Assembly: GCA_021234155.1 (NCBI GenBank)
Contig: JAJEKV010000004.1
Location: 13,668,716-13,732,715 of the forward strand
Source of the DNA: Isoetes taiwanensis
Lineage: Eukaryota; Streptophyta; Lycopodiopsida; Isoetales; Isoetaceae
DNA length: 64,000 nucleotides
Direction: 5' to 3'
Under the pieces are notes generated by a model, which saw nothing but the letters and a program-made list of their open reading frames with translations, did no database searches and was not told the DNA's origin. Both the position numbers and the translations under genes were made by a program. This document shows, piece after piece, positions 22,801-33,439 of the stretch (its first letter is position 1; each line of letters opens with the position of its first letter).

Positions 22801-24340
22801 AAACCGTGGGAATAGGGGAAACAATATCATCCTTCACAAACTTGAAGGTCTTTTACCCCCCTTCCAAGGATAACATAACAATACCGCTTTCCAATCTATA
22901 AGAGGATTAATAGCCTTATGCCATGGCATGCCGAGAATAATATCCATACCTCAAGGTCGGAGACCATGAAAGAACGTTCATTTGATATATCCACGCAATT
23001 GAAATTCAACATCCTTGACCATAAATGAAGAAGCGCTTAGGGGGCAACATTCAAGAAAGCGTAAGGAAAATATTCATCCTTGATAAAGGAATAGAAGTTA
23101 ATTTTAGTTCTTTCACCAAATGAGCAGAAATAAAATCAAACTCCTTTTGGGATCGAATAAGACATGTACTTTTTGATCTTGAATAGTAGCCCAAAATCGT
23201 AAGAGACTACTATTCTCCGCGAGAATCCATATCCGATTTTTTTCCGGACCAGTAGCTTACCTTTTTCCCTTTTCCATCTCCTCTTGAGCGAAGCTACTTT
23301 CTTACTTTTATCCTCTTTCTTAGTCCCGGACTTAAGAGTAGGTGTAGCTTCTTCTTTCCCCCTTTCTTCTTTTTCCAAGTAAGTAGGGCATTCATAAAAC
23401 TTATGATGGAGTTGAATAACAAACAAAACACTTATTTTCCCGCGATAAGCCGGCTTCTTGAGCGATGCGATTCTTTAGCTCTTGGCCCCAACAGTTCAAG
23501 TTATCCGAAAACGTAGCGGCCGCTTGAATGGCCCGTAACCCTAGAGCATCCCATCGATTTATCCGCGAAAACCACTTCGCCTCTTTCATAGAAACTTTGA
23601 GGCCAATGTTGAGCATTAATGGCTTCGGTGGGGCCAAACCTTCCTCCTCTACCGGCCATCTTACGTAGCTCACCAAAAGAAAGATTGGCAACTTGCGTGT
23701 CGAGGCTTTGCCGGCATCTAACGATGAAACCCCACCCATGAGTTTTGTGACTTCTCGCGATCATTTTTACTAAAGTCAAGTCCTTTCTTTTAAAACTTCG
23801 TCGCGACAAAGGCTCTAACGGTTCGTGGTTTTGTTGGGTCAACTTATTCCATTCCCCATAAGATCTCGCTCCCAATTATGACCCAAAAACGATTTTTGAT
23901 TTGCTTTTCAAATTCATAAAGGTAACAATAGGTTGATCGACCGGGTTGGTTCTTCCGGATATCCGACCACCAAATTTTGTAAACCCCATCAGGATGGACT
24001 TCCGAACAAAATATAGCGAAAGTGTCTTAGTCATCCCTAGTCTTAGCAAAATATGAATTCAAATCCCGACCCGCCTTGAAAGTTCATCGCATCATTAGTG
24101 GCGCTGAATACTTTTTGAATTCAATTTTGACGTTGGCACCGCTTTTGATGCCACTACATTGGGCCGGCAGCCTTGCCGCAAGAAGCGCCACCGGGCGTCA
24201 TCGATTCTCCGCGGCTTTGCAATTCGCACTGAGCCTCGGCATTTTGCAAGTTTTCTCTCATGGCTAATTATCATGCTCTAACTCAAAAAGTTTTTCCCTT
24301 GAGCTCTTCATCTTCAAGTTAACATTGGCCGGGGAACCGA
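19866..24340 (-). pseudogene. Ty3 gag-pol, frames broken, copy 1
   Basis: Read from high to low coordinates: gag remnants with FGELRKMA and the knuckle start NKCFVCYS (about 23390-23760), a Lys/Arg-rich linker, a protease region near 23100-23160, RT with [20 protein letters not shown] (22370-22440) and a catalytic-motif region near 22140, RNase H, an integrase zinc-finger region ILKEVHDAPTAGHR (21140-21190), the integrase core (20660-21000), the post-core block HFKKDA and RFHGPFQVI (20230-20310), MHDVVNVSFLKAYHGKELP (20140-20190) and a chromodomain-like end DASWVRVSVLDDYPDIL (19935-20000). Many frameshifts are absent at the same place in copy 2, so at least part of the damage is read error or lies in one copy only. 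Confidence 0.9.
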
Positions 24341-24367
24341 CCATCTAAAACTTGTTTTTCGCTCGAT

Positions 24368-24605
24368 TGAAATGAACTTCCGTGACGTTGCAGGCCAACT
24401 CACCGCAACCACGAAGCTCTGACCAAAAGATAACCGTCCCTGAACTCTCCCCGACATCTATATAGCTTCCCAGACGCCCTTTGGCCTTTAAAGGCCGTGG
24501 TCTTTAGCCAAAAGGCCATCTAAAGAAAAGCCATGTGTCTCTTAGTTAAAAGGCCATCTAAATATGCCATGTCCAAAAAGGCCAACATTCAAATGCATAT
24601 TTCGA
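24368..24605 (-). repeat. 5' LTR of Ty3 element, copy 1
   Basis: It starts TGAAATGAACTTCCGTG and ends near TTCGA at 24605 (an extra G interrupts the expected TTTCA). It is noticeably noisier than the other three LTRs: the first of the two 36-bp internal motifs is partly lost. GATGA follows at 24606-24610. Confidence 0.88.
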
Positions 24606-24610
24606 GATGA

Positions 24611-27600
24611 ATGGTTTTTCAAGAAGTTTGTTCCCTTGTATATTAGGGTTTTAATGCTCATTCCCAGGGCGAGAAATTGGTTGTTTTTATTCTCCTTTTA
24701 ATTTCTTATGTCCATCAATGTTTTGACCTATTTTCATTTTCATGTAAATGTATTTACTCATTACGTGCAATTTCAGGTGTAATCTCATGTGATGGCTTAA
24801 TGCCCTCATGTATGTAGTCCTCGAATTAATAGGCAATGTATTGATTAACTCATTTTTGGTTATTTGAATTCATGCTTATAGTTGTCAATGATTATATGCA
24901 TTATATTCCACAATTATTCATTATAATGTACATACATACATATTAAGGAGCCTCTCTTTAAAAGGTCCTTATGTGTAAATTCGTTGGTGCATTGAATTGG
25001 GATATTCACAAGAATCTCTCTAGATCCAATTATCCGGTGTGCCATAAGGAGTGTCGCGATAAGGAGTGTGCCACGGGGAAAATATGATTAGCATGGTAAA
25101 TAATGGTGTTGAACGAATAGAATGAGAATGAGAATGAGAATGAGAATGAGAATGAGAATGAGAATGAGAATGAGAATGAGAAACAATACAATTTTGTATT
25201 CCTTTGGTAATACAAAATCTAGAGGGCATGCATTGTACTGAATGCTAGAGCAAATTCTATTTCTACCATTTATCGTTCGAAGGCAACGTAGTTGGTAAAC
25301 CAAAAATTTGAGGATCAAAGTTAATGACATTCTTTAGTGACATGTGTTTGAGACTTGAATTAATAAAGTTAGCTTAAATAACAAAGCACTAGTTCGGCAT
25401 TGTAATCATGCGGGTTAATATATAGAAATGGACATGGTAAGATTGCATTCTAAGAAACATTATATTTGTATGAATGGTTTGTTGTTGTAAGGCGAGGACT
25501 CACCGGACATGTAAAGGTCATTTTCAATATGCCTTGACCCTCTTACGCATTGGACAAATTTAGTTCTTATAGTCCTAGTTGACCAAGAACTAAAAGTCAT
25601 CTCTTAGTTTACCTATCTTATAGTCTATCGTAATGCGAAGATTAGTAAAATGAACCAAGAACTTGGCAAAAGAAAAAAACCTAGAAATCTTCTTTAGGGA
25701 AGTTTATCCTTTATCTTAGATTCAAAGCACAACCTTCTATCATGATAGTGGAGTCTTATGTTGTTAAAAAAATGAACTTCTATAAAAATCCTCCGGGTTT
25801 TAAATAGATTTTTAGTGGGTATAACCAAAAATAAAAATAAAAAATTGCAAATGAACTCTTGTGAAATCATTTACAAGTTATTAAGGGCATGCCAACAAGT
25901 AAAATCGGGGGCTTTTACTATTAGTTATATCCTTTGTCAGAGATTCAAAGATAAAAAGTTCAAAAAATATCATGTTTTAAACATACCGGTCTAGGTTTTT
26001 AAAGATTTTTAAAAAGTTTTTAAGGATTTTAAAAGATTTTAAAAATTTTATATTTTATATTAGGTTCTACCTAAAAATTTTAAAAATCTTCAAAAATCTT
26101 AAAATATGCCCCGGTTTTGGCGTGAAAGGTCTTACCCTACATTATATGCCTTGAATAATTAAATAGGATAGGATATTTCTTTCAAAGAAATGAAAGCATA
26201 AAAACTAGATATTTTTATCAAAGGAATGAAGGTGTGAAATGAGTCAATCAACAAGATAAAAGCAACTAGGCTTGAGGAATGGTTTGTGTATCTTCCATTG
26301 CATGCATGCATGATCCCAATACAAAATACACACCAGCACCATAAAGTAAATGACCATCACATTCCCTTTATTAAACATCAAAATGAATGAATCCATGTTA
26401 GAAAATAGTGCCTTTAGGAATAGAGGAAACTATCCTCAACCTATAATGGCGTTAAAAATCAATTGAATTGTAGTTATGGTTTTCAATGCTTTCTTGTTAG
26501 TCATAAGGGTTTTGAAGGCAAGAATTTAAAATCATGTTTATGCTATTCACTATTGTAAATATTAAATTTGTACTATGTTTTGCATACACCAACAAAAATC
26601 AAAATAGCACTTTCAGGACCCACTAGAGGGCAACCCTGCGTGAGCATCAACCTTCTATTGTCCTACTGAGAAGGCCCTTGGGTTTGACATGTTTGCCTTT
26701 CGACCATGCTTCCATGAAGTTCAAGAGCTATATCCACCATTTTCTTCCCTATAACTCTCATCCTTTGCCTCAAGCACTTTGCCTTATCGCTAGTTTGTTT
26801 TAGATTAAGCGGTCTCCTTTAGTTTTATAACCTATGTCATCGCGATCAAGATAGATCATTTTATTGCCTTTATAATGAGTGACAACAATTGCTTTAAGCC
26901 AGGTTAGCCTTAAAACTTTTGATTTTAAACATAGAATACCCTCCGGTATAACGTCCAGACACATCTAGACAAAGCTTTAAAAGCTAAAACATGTTTTCTT
27001 GTTTGGTGAAAATAACTTTGAAAGTGAATGCAAATTGAAACTAGTGTGGAAACATATGGGATTATAGCATGGCTTAATGGCATGAAATGGGCCTAAAATC
27101 TGAAATATGATTAGATGAGGTAAGGAATCGCTTAGGTTTTGATTAAATACAATTTCAATGCTTTTCTATCCTAAAAATTTCTATCTTATTTGAAACTACG
27201 CAAATTGCATCAATTGGTCGTGGTGTCGGTTTTGACATATGCAATATCATAAAAAAAATAGTTCGTCGGCAATAAAGCGATATAATTATATGGCCATTTT
27301 GCTATATGGTTTGCATATGATTACGTTGTTGTAATCAGCATTGAGGGTATACCCGGCCGGTATTTATAGAGTCGCGGTTGTATTTCTAGATAGTTTGCAC
27401 TCCCAAACCTATGGTTTTGGCATGCAGGTGCATGCATTATATCTAATGCATGCACATAGTGCATGCATACCATGCATTGCATGTTGAGTCCCTTTGGTGC
27501 TTAACATTGTGCACATTGCTTACTTTCTACACCACCATTTGTTTACATTTATAATTAAAATCCGGTAGAGGTTATTGGGATGGGTATATTTGCCCCCTTT

Positions 27601-28430
27601 ATTCCTCAATCTAGACTACGGATAAAAGCGATCCTCGTTTGTGAGGTATGCTTGTACAAGTTTTGATATCTTGCATAACGAGGTTTGCAAAAATACTATA
27701 TTTGAGGCAATGTACTAAATGGCGTTGATTTCATACATTATATGATTTTAGGAATCTTCTTCGTCACCAGTGTGAATATGCACCCAAAACCAAAGGGGGA
27801 TTTGGGGATTTTAATTAAACATGTATGAGTAATGGTTGTGTAGAAATTTTTTGGGCCTTGCCGCTCTTTGAAAAATATTAGCGTTAAACATAAGAAAAGT
27901 TCAATGGAACAAACATAAAAAAGTGCAATGGAACAAACATGTAATGAATAGCAACTTTTAGAATATGGGGCTTCAACGCAATGTATGCTTGCGAAAACCA
28001 TAGTGCCTATATCTTGCAAAACTATACTACCTATATGTTTTGACAAATAAGGATGAGATATCGTGGGAATTGATATTGTAACCACAATAGATGGTGAAGC
28101 TTCAAATTTGATGTTTAAAGAACGAATAGGAACTTGAACCCAACACATCCTTGCAAAAGCGTAGTGCCTATATCTTGCAAAACCACACCAGCTATATCTT
28201 CATCAAATAGGGATGAGGTACTTACACAAATTGATTTTGCAACCACCATATATGGTGAAGCTTTTTAAATATGAAACAAATGGCGTGTCTAAAAAGGACA
28301 ACAAAATTACGTAACATAAAAGCGGTTTGGCAACAAAATGTCTTATGTAGAATGTCTTGTAAACTCTAACACCAATGTGTCACGAGAAAGTGCACTGGTT
28401 GTTGAGAGTTGTTTCACATATTCATCACAG
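24611..28430. other. Non-genic AT-rich stretch, copy 1
   Basis: Right after the Ty3 element a short peptide-repeat remnant continues the interrupted ORF. The rest has no recognisable gene. It holds the (GAGAAT)n array (25119-25182), a block of about 400 bp absent from copy 2 (about 25730-26120), GCATGC/ATGCAT-rich DNA near 27420-27490, and minus-strand open frames at 27738-28148 that do not hold up in copy 2. Parts of 26770-27245 and 27875-28262 recur at 40389-41420. Confidence 0.6.
25119..25182. repeat. (GAGAAT)n microsatellite, copy 1
   Basis: Roughly ten perfect hexamer units. Repetitive peptides (His-Ser, Ile-Leu and Phe-Ser repeats) in the three minus frames are artefacts of this array. 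The copy-2 array at 56417-56517 is longer. Confidence 0.95.
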
Positions 28431-29060
28431 AATAGAATGAGTGTTTTTAGGGTCATTAATGTTTATGCTTCCATTATCTCCAAAAGAGGGAATCGCGGCC
28501 GCCAGAGATAAAAGGGGCTACGGCTTCATAATCAAAATCCTTTTTAACTTGGATTCTAGCCGAGACTTTACCAACACTTAGATCTAAAGTCTAGCAACAA
28601 CTTGAACATGTCTACACAATGAAAAGGGCCAACGGGGACAATTTTCTGGACTCTCATTTGTTTGCCTCACATCCCACCCTCAAGCGCCAAATATTCACGG
28701 GTCAAAATAAGCAAGAGGGGAACTCTAGAGTTTTTTGCCTTTAGGCGATTTTACATCAACAATCCTTTGACCTTCCTTTCTAAAATAATAGCTTTGTATC
28801 AAGGATGAAAGCACCCTCAATCTCGACCATCGACGCGGTTTCTTGAAACCACGATGCTTTAACATTAAAAGGCGGTGGTAATAACCCCTTTTAAGTTGAA
28901 TTGTTCTATTCTTGATAATGAGAAATTACGTGCTGATTTTTAAAGCTTTTTATGGCGGAGTCTCCTAGAGTTTATAATATGAATTCAATGAAAGATTTCT
29001 ACTCTAATAAAAGCATCTAAATCCTTTGATGCTCCCGAGAATCTATCGATGTTCTCCCAT
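28430..29060 (+). pseudogene. LINE ORF2 endonuclease fragment, copy 1
   Basis: This is the counterpart of 59470-60110, where the motifs are clearer. Here the plus strand keeps LGF and GDF-type remnants near 28555, the HIPPS and QEGNSRVF region near 28670-28740, DRFYIN-type sequence near 28745 and a tail near 28910-29000 (NEKLRADF-like). Many of the mismatches with copy 2 are at CAG/CTG (for example TAGCCGAGAC against TAGCTGGAGAC). APE-type endonucleases nick the target for LINE insertion. No intact frame exists. Confidence 0.7.
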
Positions 29061-30560
29061 CATATAAAATGGGAATCTCCCTCCCGTGGCCTACACCACC
29101 ATGAGGGCCCTCCAGGTCTAACTTCCGGACCACTTGGGATGGCCAAGTGGGGCGAGGAACACCGGAGGTGTCATTAGATCCTAACGCCCCTCTAGGAATC
29201 CTATCTGGCCCGTGAGGCGTAGCTCAAAAATAAGATGCCACCACGTAGGGGTGGCACATCCATCATCATCAACTAAATGGTAATAGGGCACAAGATAACA
29301 TAAGCAAGACACCATAAAGGACTCTACCCCTGCAGGCTCCAACTCCATGGAGTCGATTTGACGGGCCGTGGCATCAAGATATCAATAGATAGAAGTATAA
29401 CATGGTATTGGGCATAGAACAATGACTAGGGGTAGTCCACTCCATGCCTCTTTCGTGTGTACACTTTGCAGATAGGTGAAACATGCTATGGCATGGATTG
29501 TAGCCTGCCGGTGCGAATCCCATGGATTCACCCTGAGACTATCGGGGTTACATCTCCTGTTCGATGAGGCAGTCGAGGAGAGGCATCGTCAGACCACGAT
29601 GGATCCCACAGGTGTATTAGAATGTGTGCCTCCTTAGTGACCCCTCGCATTCGTGACCGACTTGAACCCCAAAATCCATGGGCGCCTCGGTATACCCATC
29701 GAGCCCAAGACGTCCATATAGGCACGCTTCTGCCGACCTGGGAGGTGTCCGGACCCATACGACTAGCACATTGAGGATGGGCCTATAAGCCCAGCAATAT
29801 TTGTAGGGTCCCAGGCGCGGGGGCAAGACCCACCTGCGTTTCACCATATTAGCTATTATTAGATCGTCAATGAATCACGATATAGCATTCATAGCCGTGG
29901 GTGGGCTCTTGTGTCGCATTCTTAACTGCGGGTTTTGGGGTCCTAGCTAGAGAACATCTCTACTTCTTCGGGTCTCTATCCTCCCTTAACCCTGGACACA
30001 CGAGGGAGGAACAGAAAAGAGAGAACACAATCTGTCGTGGTATCCATCATCATCATAGTAACACATAAGAGAAATTAACCATTCCATCTAACTAAGGAAG
30101 TGTTAGCTGAAGCACAAACTATCTAGGGACTAAGGTCTCTTGGCTAGAGCCATTGTCACGAGGCTTCATTATTCTTCAAAGTCCGGTTACATCACCGGTG
30201 GCTCCTCCTTCCTCCCCTCTCCCCAAATCGATTTGGGGCAATTGGAGGTAGGGCCCCAATTTGCCCTCAAACTTGGGAAAAAGTCCCGATTTGGGCGGTG
30301 GCCTTATTGGTTTGCCTTTAACTAATTAATTAGCCCTAGTGGGATAAAATTATTCCCTTATTTTAGCATAGCTAAAGAAAACTCTTTAGGTTAGTCTAAG
30401 TTATCCCCATTGACCCCTAGGGTCTATTTATTTGGTGGCATATGATACTATATATCATTATACCATATAAATACAGGAAGCGTCATTCTCCCCACGGAAT
30501 AATAATGTCCCTCATCATTAGGGTTAGTCTAGCTAGAAAACAATTAAGTTATAAAAGATA
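29060..30560. other. GC-richer island between LINE fragments, copy 1
   Basis: This block is conserved with 60110-61565. It holds several short open frames on both strands with no recognisable family. Near its right end there are TATA-like words (ATGATACTATATATC, then CCATATAAATACAGG) and CTCCCC. It may be an LTR or other non-coding part of an element inserted in the LINE, but I could not find matching ends. The small ORF seen at 60558 in copy 2 is broken here. Confidence 0.4.
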
Positions 30561-30979
30561 ACTCCATTTGGCGAAATAATATCTGTGGGATTACATAAAA
30601 AGTCGTTGTGGGAATGAAGTCTTTTAGCGATAGATAAGAAATACCATATCAACAAACTTATGTAGGGCACACATAGCAGTCAAAAATAAAGAGATGGCCC
30701 CTAAAGCGAGGGCCTAGGATCTTCTGCAAATGCGCCAGCATCGGCGCTGCAAAAATACACGGTAGTTACAAAATAATTTAAGTAGTGTGGTTGAAGGAAC
30801 CACCTTAAGAAAAAGAAATATGAATGAAGGAATCCTATCATGCCTAAGGCTTGCATGTCATGTCGCGAAGGAATGGCCATATTCACATTATAACCGTGAC
30901 GGTCGTCTTATCATGAATGCCTATATGCCCAATTTCCCCCATCTAGGGGATGCATTTAACCCAACCCTGAAATGATCCC

Positions 30980-31440
30980 TCGGGATTAAGCGTCATATGA
31001 TCCCCTCGGGACTCTTAATACAACGCTTACCATTAGGGGTTGGAGTTATTCGATCTTGAATGGTTTGGCCCCGCATTCGCGATAAAGTCCGGGTAAGTCT
31101 TGTCCAAATACACGCTTTAAAAATCCGGGTTGCATCCTCGATTTGATAAGTGTTTTCACTTAACCAAATATTACAAGATTTGAGTTCTGGCGGGTTTGCT
31201 TATATGCACGATCAAGGAGAGCCTCGGGGCACTATCGGCACCAAAACTCAAAATCATAAGCATAGAGCATGAACATAAATGATAAACCTAATAATAAAAG
31301 TTCTAGAATTGCAAAAATGCTTTTTGCCTTTCATCTTGAAAAATGATAGACGATGGATGAAGTGCACATGATGATGAAGTGCACACATTTTTTCTAGCAT
31401 TGCAAAATCTTTTGCATTCATCTTGGTAAAATGCAAGTCC
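30980..31440. repeat. Left arm of a 2.4-kb inverted-repeat structure, copy 1
   Basis: This arm is matched in reverse complement by 32950-33408 (about 460 bp each, 1.5 kb between). Shared landmarks include AGCATGAACATAAATGATAA, GAGAGCCTCGGGGC and CATTTTACCAAAATG-type words. The block recurs at about 62040-62500 in copy 2. Confidence 0.85.
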
Positions 31441-31689
31441 GAAGAAGAAGCCGAGGTTTGGGGCATAAGCATGATACATGTATCCACTTTTGGAACTTTC
31501 AAAGTACTTAATCGGGTATTTCAAAAATGGGCATTGTTTTCTTGTCCTTTCTATCAAAACTAATTTAAAAGTTCAAGATAAAAAGTCAAAGCGTGTTAAA
31601 GTTCAAGATCAAGATAAAGACAATGGTGAAAATAGATGAATTCAATTTAACCACCTATTAGTTATTGAAGCAACCGCTTTATTAGTTAT

Positions 31690-32310
31690 TGAGGCTGATT
31701 GTATGGCGATCCTGAATTGGAAGAGTTGCTACTCAGGATGGTCTCTGGATCTAATTTTCAATTAACACTTGGGCAAAAGCGGGGGCTGCTTTCTCCTACC
31801 TTGTTTGGGTTGTATATAGACCAAGCGGAAGACTTTCTTAAGCAATGAATGATGTCATTTTCCACGCATTTTCCACGATTGGGTAATCCCTTTACTCTAC
31901 GCCAATGATTTACTTTATGCTCTCATCTTGTAGGCGATTTGTAAAAGTAGCTTGATTACGCTCATAGTGTGGGCTTACAAGAATTTGGAAAAACAAAGTC
32001 TTGTGCTTTGGGCACGTAGGTCTGTGGGAAGCAATCAAGAACAATCTTATAAATATTTAGGACCTAAGCATTATTGGGCACAAGCCATGGACTAAAGGTG
32101 TGGATTGTAGGATTAGGCTGCTATGAAAGCATTTTATTCATTGTCAAATATTTGTCGACATGCCCATATTGTCTATTGGGCCGGGAAGAAGCTTCTTGAA
32201 GCACTTGTAATAATAGTTGTATTGTATGCTAGCGAAATATGGGGCCATCATTGAAGCGGATCCAAATGGAATGAATTGAAGGAATCAAAAACTTGATGAG
32301 ATTGAGTTCT
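31690..32310 (+). pseudogene. LINE ORF2 reverse transcriptase C-terminal fragment, copy 1
   Basis: The plus strand shows the RT motif 'GxKxGC...SPTLFGLYIDQAED' (31771-31840; the Gln codon reads CGG), then LYANDL (31896-31911) in place of the catalytic YADD, NLEK and a KYLG region near 32045, KAFYSLSNICRHAHIVYW near 32123-32180 and LYASEIWG near 32222-32245. The spacing of motif B to motif C (about 40 residues) is right for a reverse transcriptase. The N-terminal RT motifs are missing. It lies inside the 2.4-kb inverted-repeat structure. Copy 2 is 62745-63378. Confidence 0.8.
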
Positions 32311-32949
32311 AAATCTGAAACTTGATGGAGTTGCACATTGCAAGTATTTCGTCAGCTTGGTAATGAGGCGTAGTCTTCAGACTTATTCTTCAATGATGCT
32401 AAAATTTGAGCAAGTTTAATATGCAATGCATTATTTGCCCAATAAGTATCGTTGCAGTAGAGGTGCATGCATGTAAGTTCTTTGAATCTGCATTTACACT
32501 GGAGCTGGGATACCTTGGTACTATACTAGCTTTGGCATATTAATATAATGGATAGAAGGAATGAAGATGCCTAACCTGGGCCGGAGCAATAACCTTCGTG
32601 GAATGAGAATGGCATGGGGTTACCTTTTTGTAGCCCGTTATGTAGATCATGTTCTTTGCTTTTAGTTGCATAGATTCACAGATTTCAAGCTCACGCTTTC
32701 GACCATTCGCGATCGCCATGTCAACAAGGTTTGAACTCTTTCTTTTGTTTTAAACACATTGGTCATGATAAAACATGTATATCAAGAAATACAAGTCTTG
32801 TTCTTCTACTTCCGGATATATTACATGGCATTTTTAAAATGGGATATGTTGGGCAAATCGTTCTTATTACGTCGATAAAGTTGCGGCAATACCGGTTCAT
32901 GTGCAATCTTGATAGTCCATGCCTTTGGATGATCAACAAGTGCAAAACG

Positions 32950-33408
32950 GGCTTGCATTTTACCAAAATGAAATGCAAAGCATTTTTGCAATGCTAGAAA
33001 AAAAAATGCAGTGCACTTCATCATCATGTGCGCCGTCATCGAGGTCTATCATTTTCAAGATGAAAGGCAAAGCATTTTTTGCAATTCTAGAACTTTATTA
33101 TTAGGTTTATCATTTTATGTTCATGCTCTATGCTTATGATTTTGAGTTTTGGTGCGGATAGTGCCCCGAGGCTCTCCTTGATGTCGTTGCATATAAGCAA
33201 ACCCTTGAGAACTCCAAATCTTTGCAATATATGGTTAGTGGAGACCTGCAAATTGAGGATGCAACCTGGGTTCTTAAAGTGGATTTGGACAAGACTTACC
33301 CGGACTTTATGCGAGAATGCGGGCGAACCATTCAAGATGCGATTAACTCCAATTTAATGGGAAGCGTTTGTGTTATGAGTCCCGGGGGATCATATGACGA
33401 GTTAATCC
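32950..33408. repeat. Right arm of the 2.4-kb inverted-repeat structure
   Basis: This is the reverse complement of 30980-31440. The plus strand has an open frame, 33222-33431, including ATWVLKVDLDKTYPDFMREC; the matching frame appears on the minus strand of the left arm and at 62014-62271. I do not recognise a family, but the frame survives in three places with the same residues (DKTYPDFMREC read in frame here, the shifted frame in the others). Confidence 0.85.
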
Positions 33409-33439
33409 ACTATGCACTAATTTTGTTATAAGGTGGTTA

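Larger units (their letters stand above)
19538..24605 (-). mobile_element. Ty3/gypsy chromovirus (full-length structure), copy 1
   Basis: This LTR retrotransposon of about 5.07 kb is oriented on the minus strand. Two LTRs of about 238 bp (19538-19775 and 24368-24605) have TGAAAT...ATTTCA ends and are flanked by GATGA target duplications. A polypurine tract abuts the left (3') LTR. Domain order on the minus strand is gag with CCHC knuckle, protease, RT, RNase H, integrase, chromodomain; integrase after RT places it in Ty3/gypsy, and the C-terminal chromodomain in the chromovirus branch. No envelope-like gene is seen. Frames are broken throughout, more than in copy 2. Confidence 0.95.
13781..32922. 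repeat. Large direct duplication, copy 1
   Basis: This segment of about 19.1 kb is repeated in the same order and orientation at 43293-64000. Correspondence can be followed continuously: minisatellite, exon-like stretch (15815 with 47052), Ty3 element (19538 with 50791), microsatellite (25119 with 56417), LINE endonuclease, GC-richer island, LINE RT fragment, and finally 32922 with the last base of the window. The left border is the minisatellite; the right border cannot be seen. Shared TSDs around the Ty3 element show that it inserted once, before duplication. Confidence 0.92.

Noticed and set aside
19538-24605. Endogenous pararetrovirus
   Set aside because: Integrase, chromodomain, paired LTRs, PBS, PPT and a 5-bp target duplication identify a Ty3 chromovirus. 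No movement or coat-protein-like region is present.
27738-28148. Minus-strand 136-residue ORF
   Set aside because: The frame is interrupted in both other copies (58800-59200 and 40389-40631), and no family resemblance is seen.
33222-33431. Cellular gene exon in the right inverted-repeat arm
   Set aside because: The frame is kept in several places, but only as part of the repeat arm; no splice borders or known family support a gene call.
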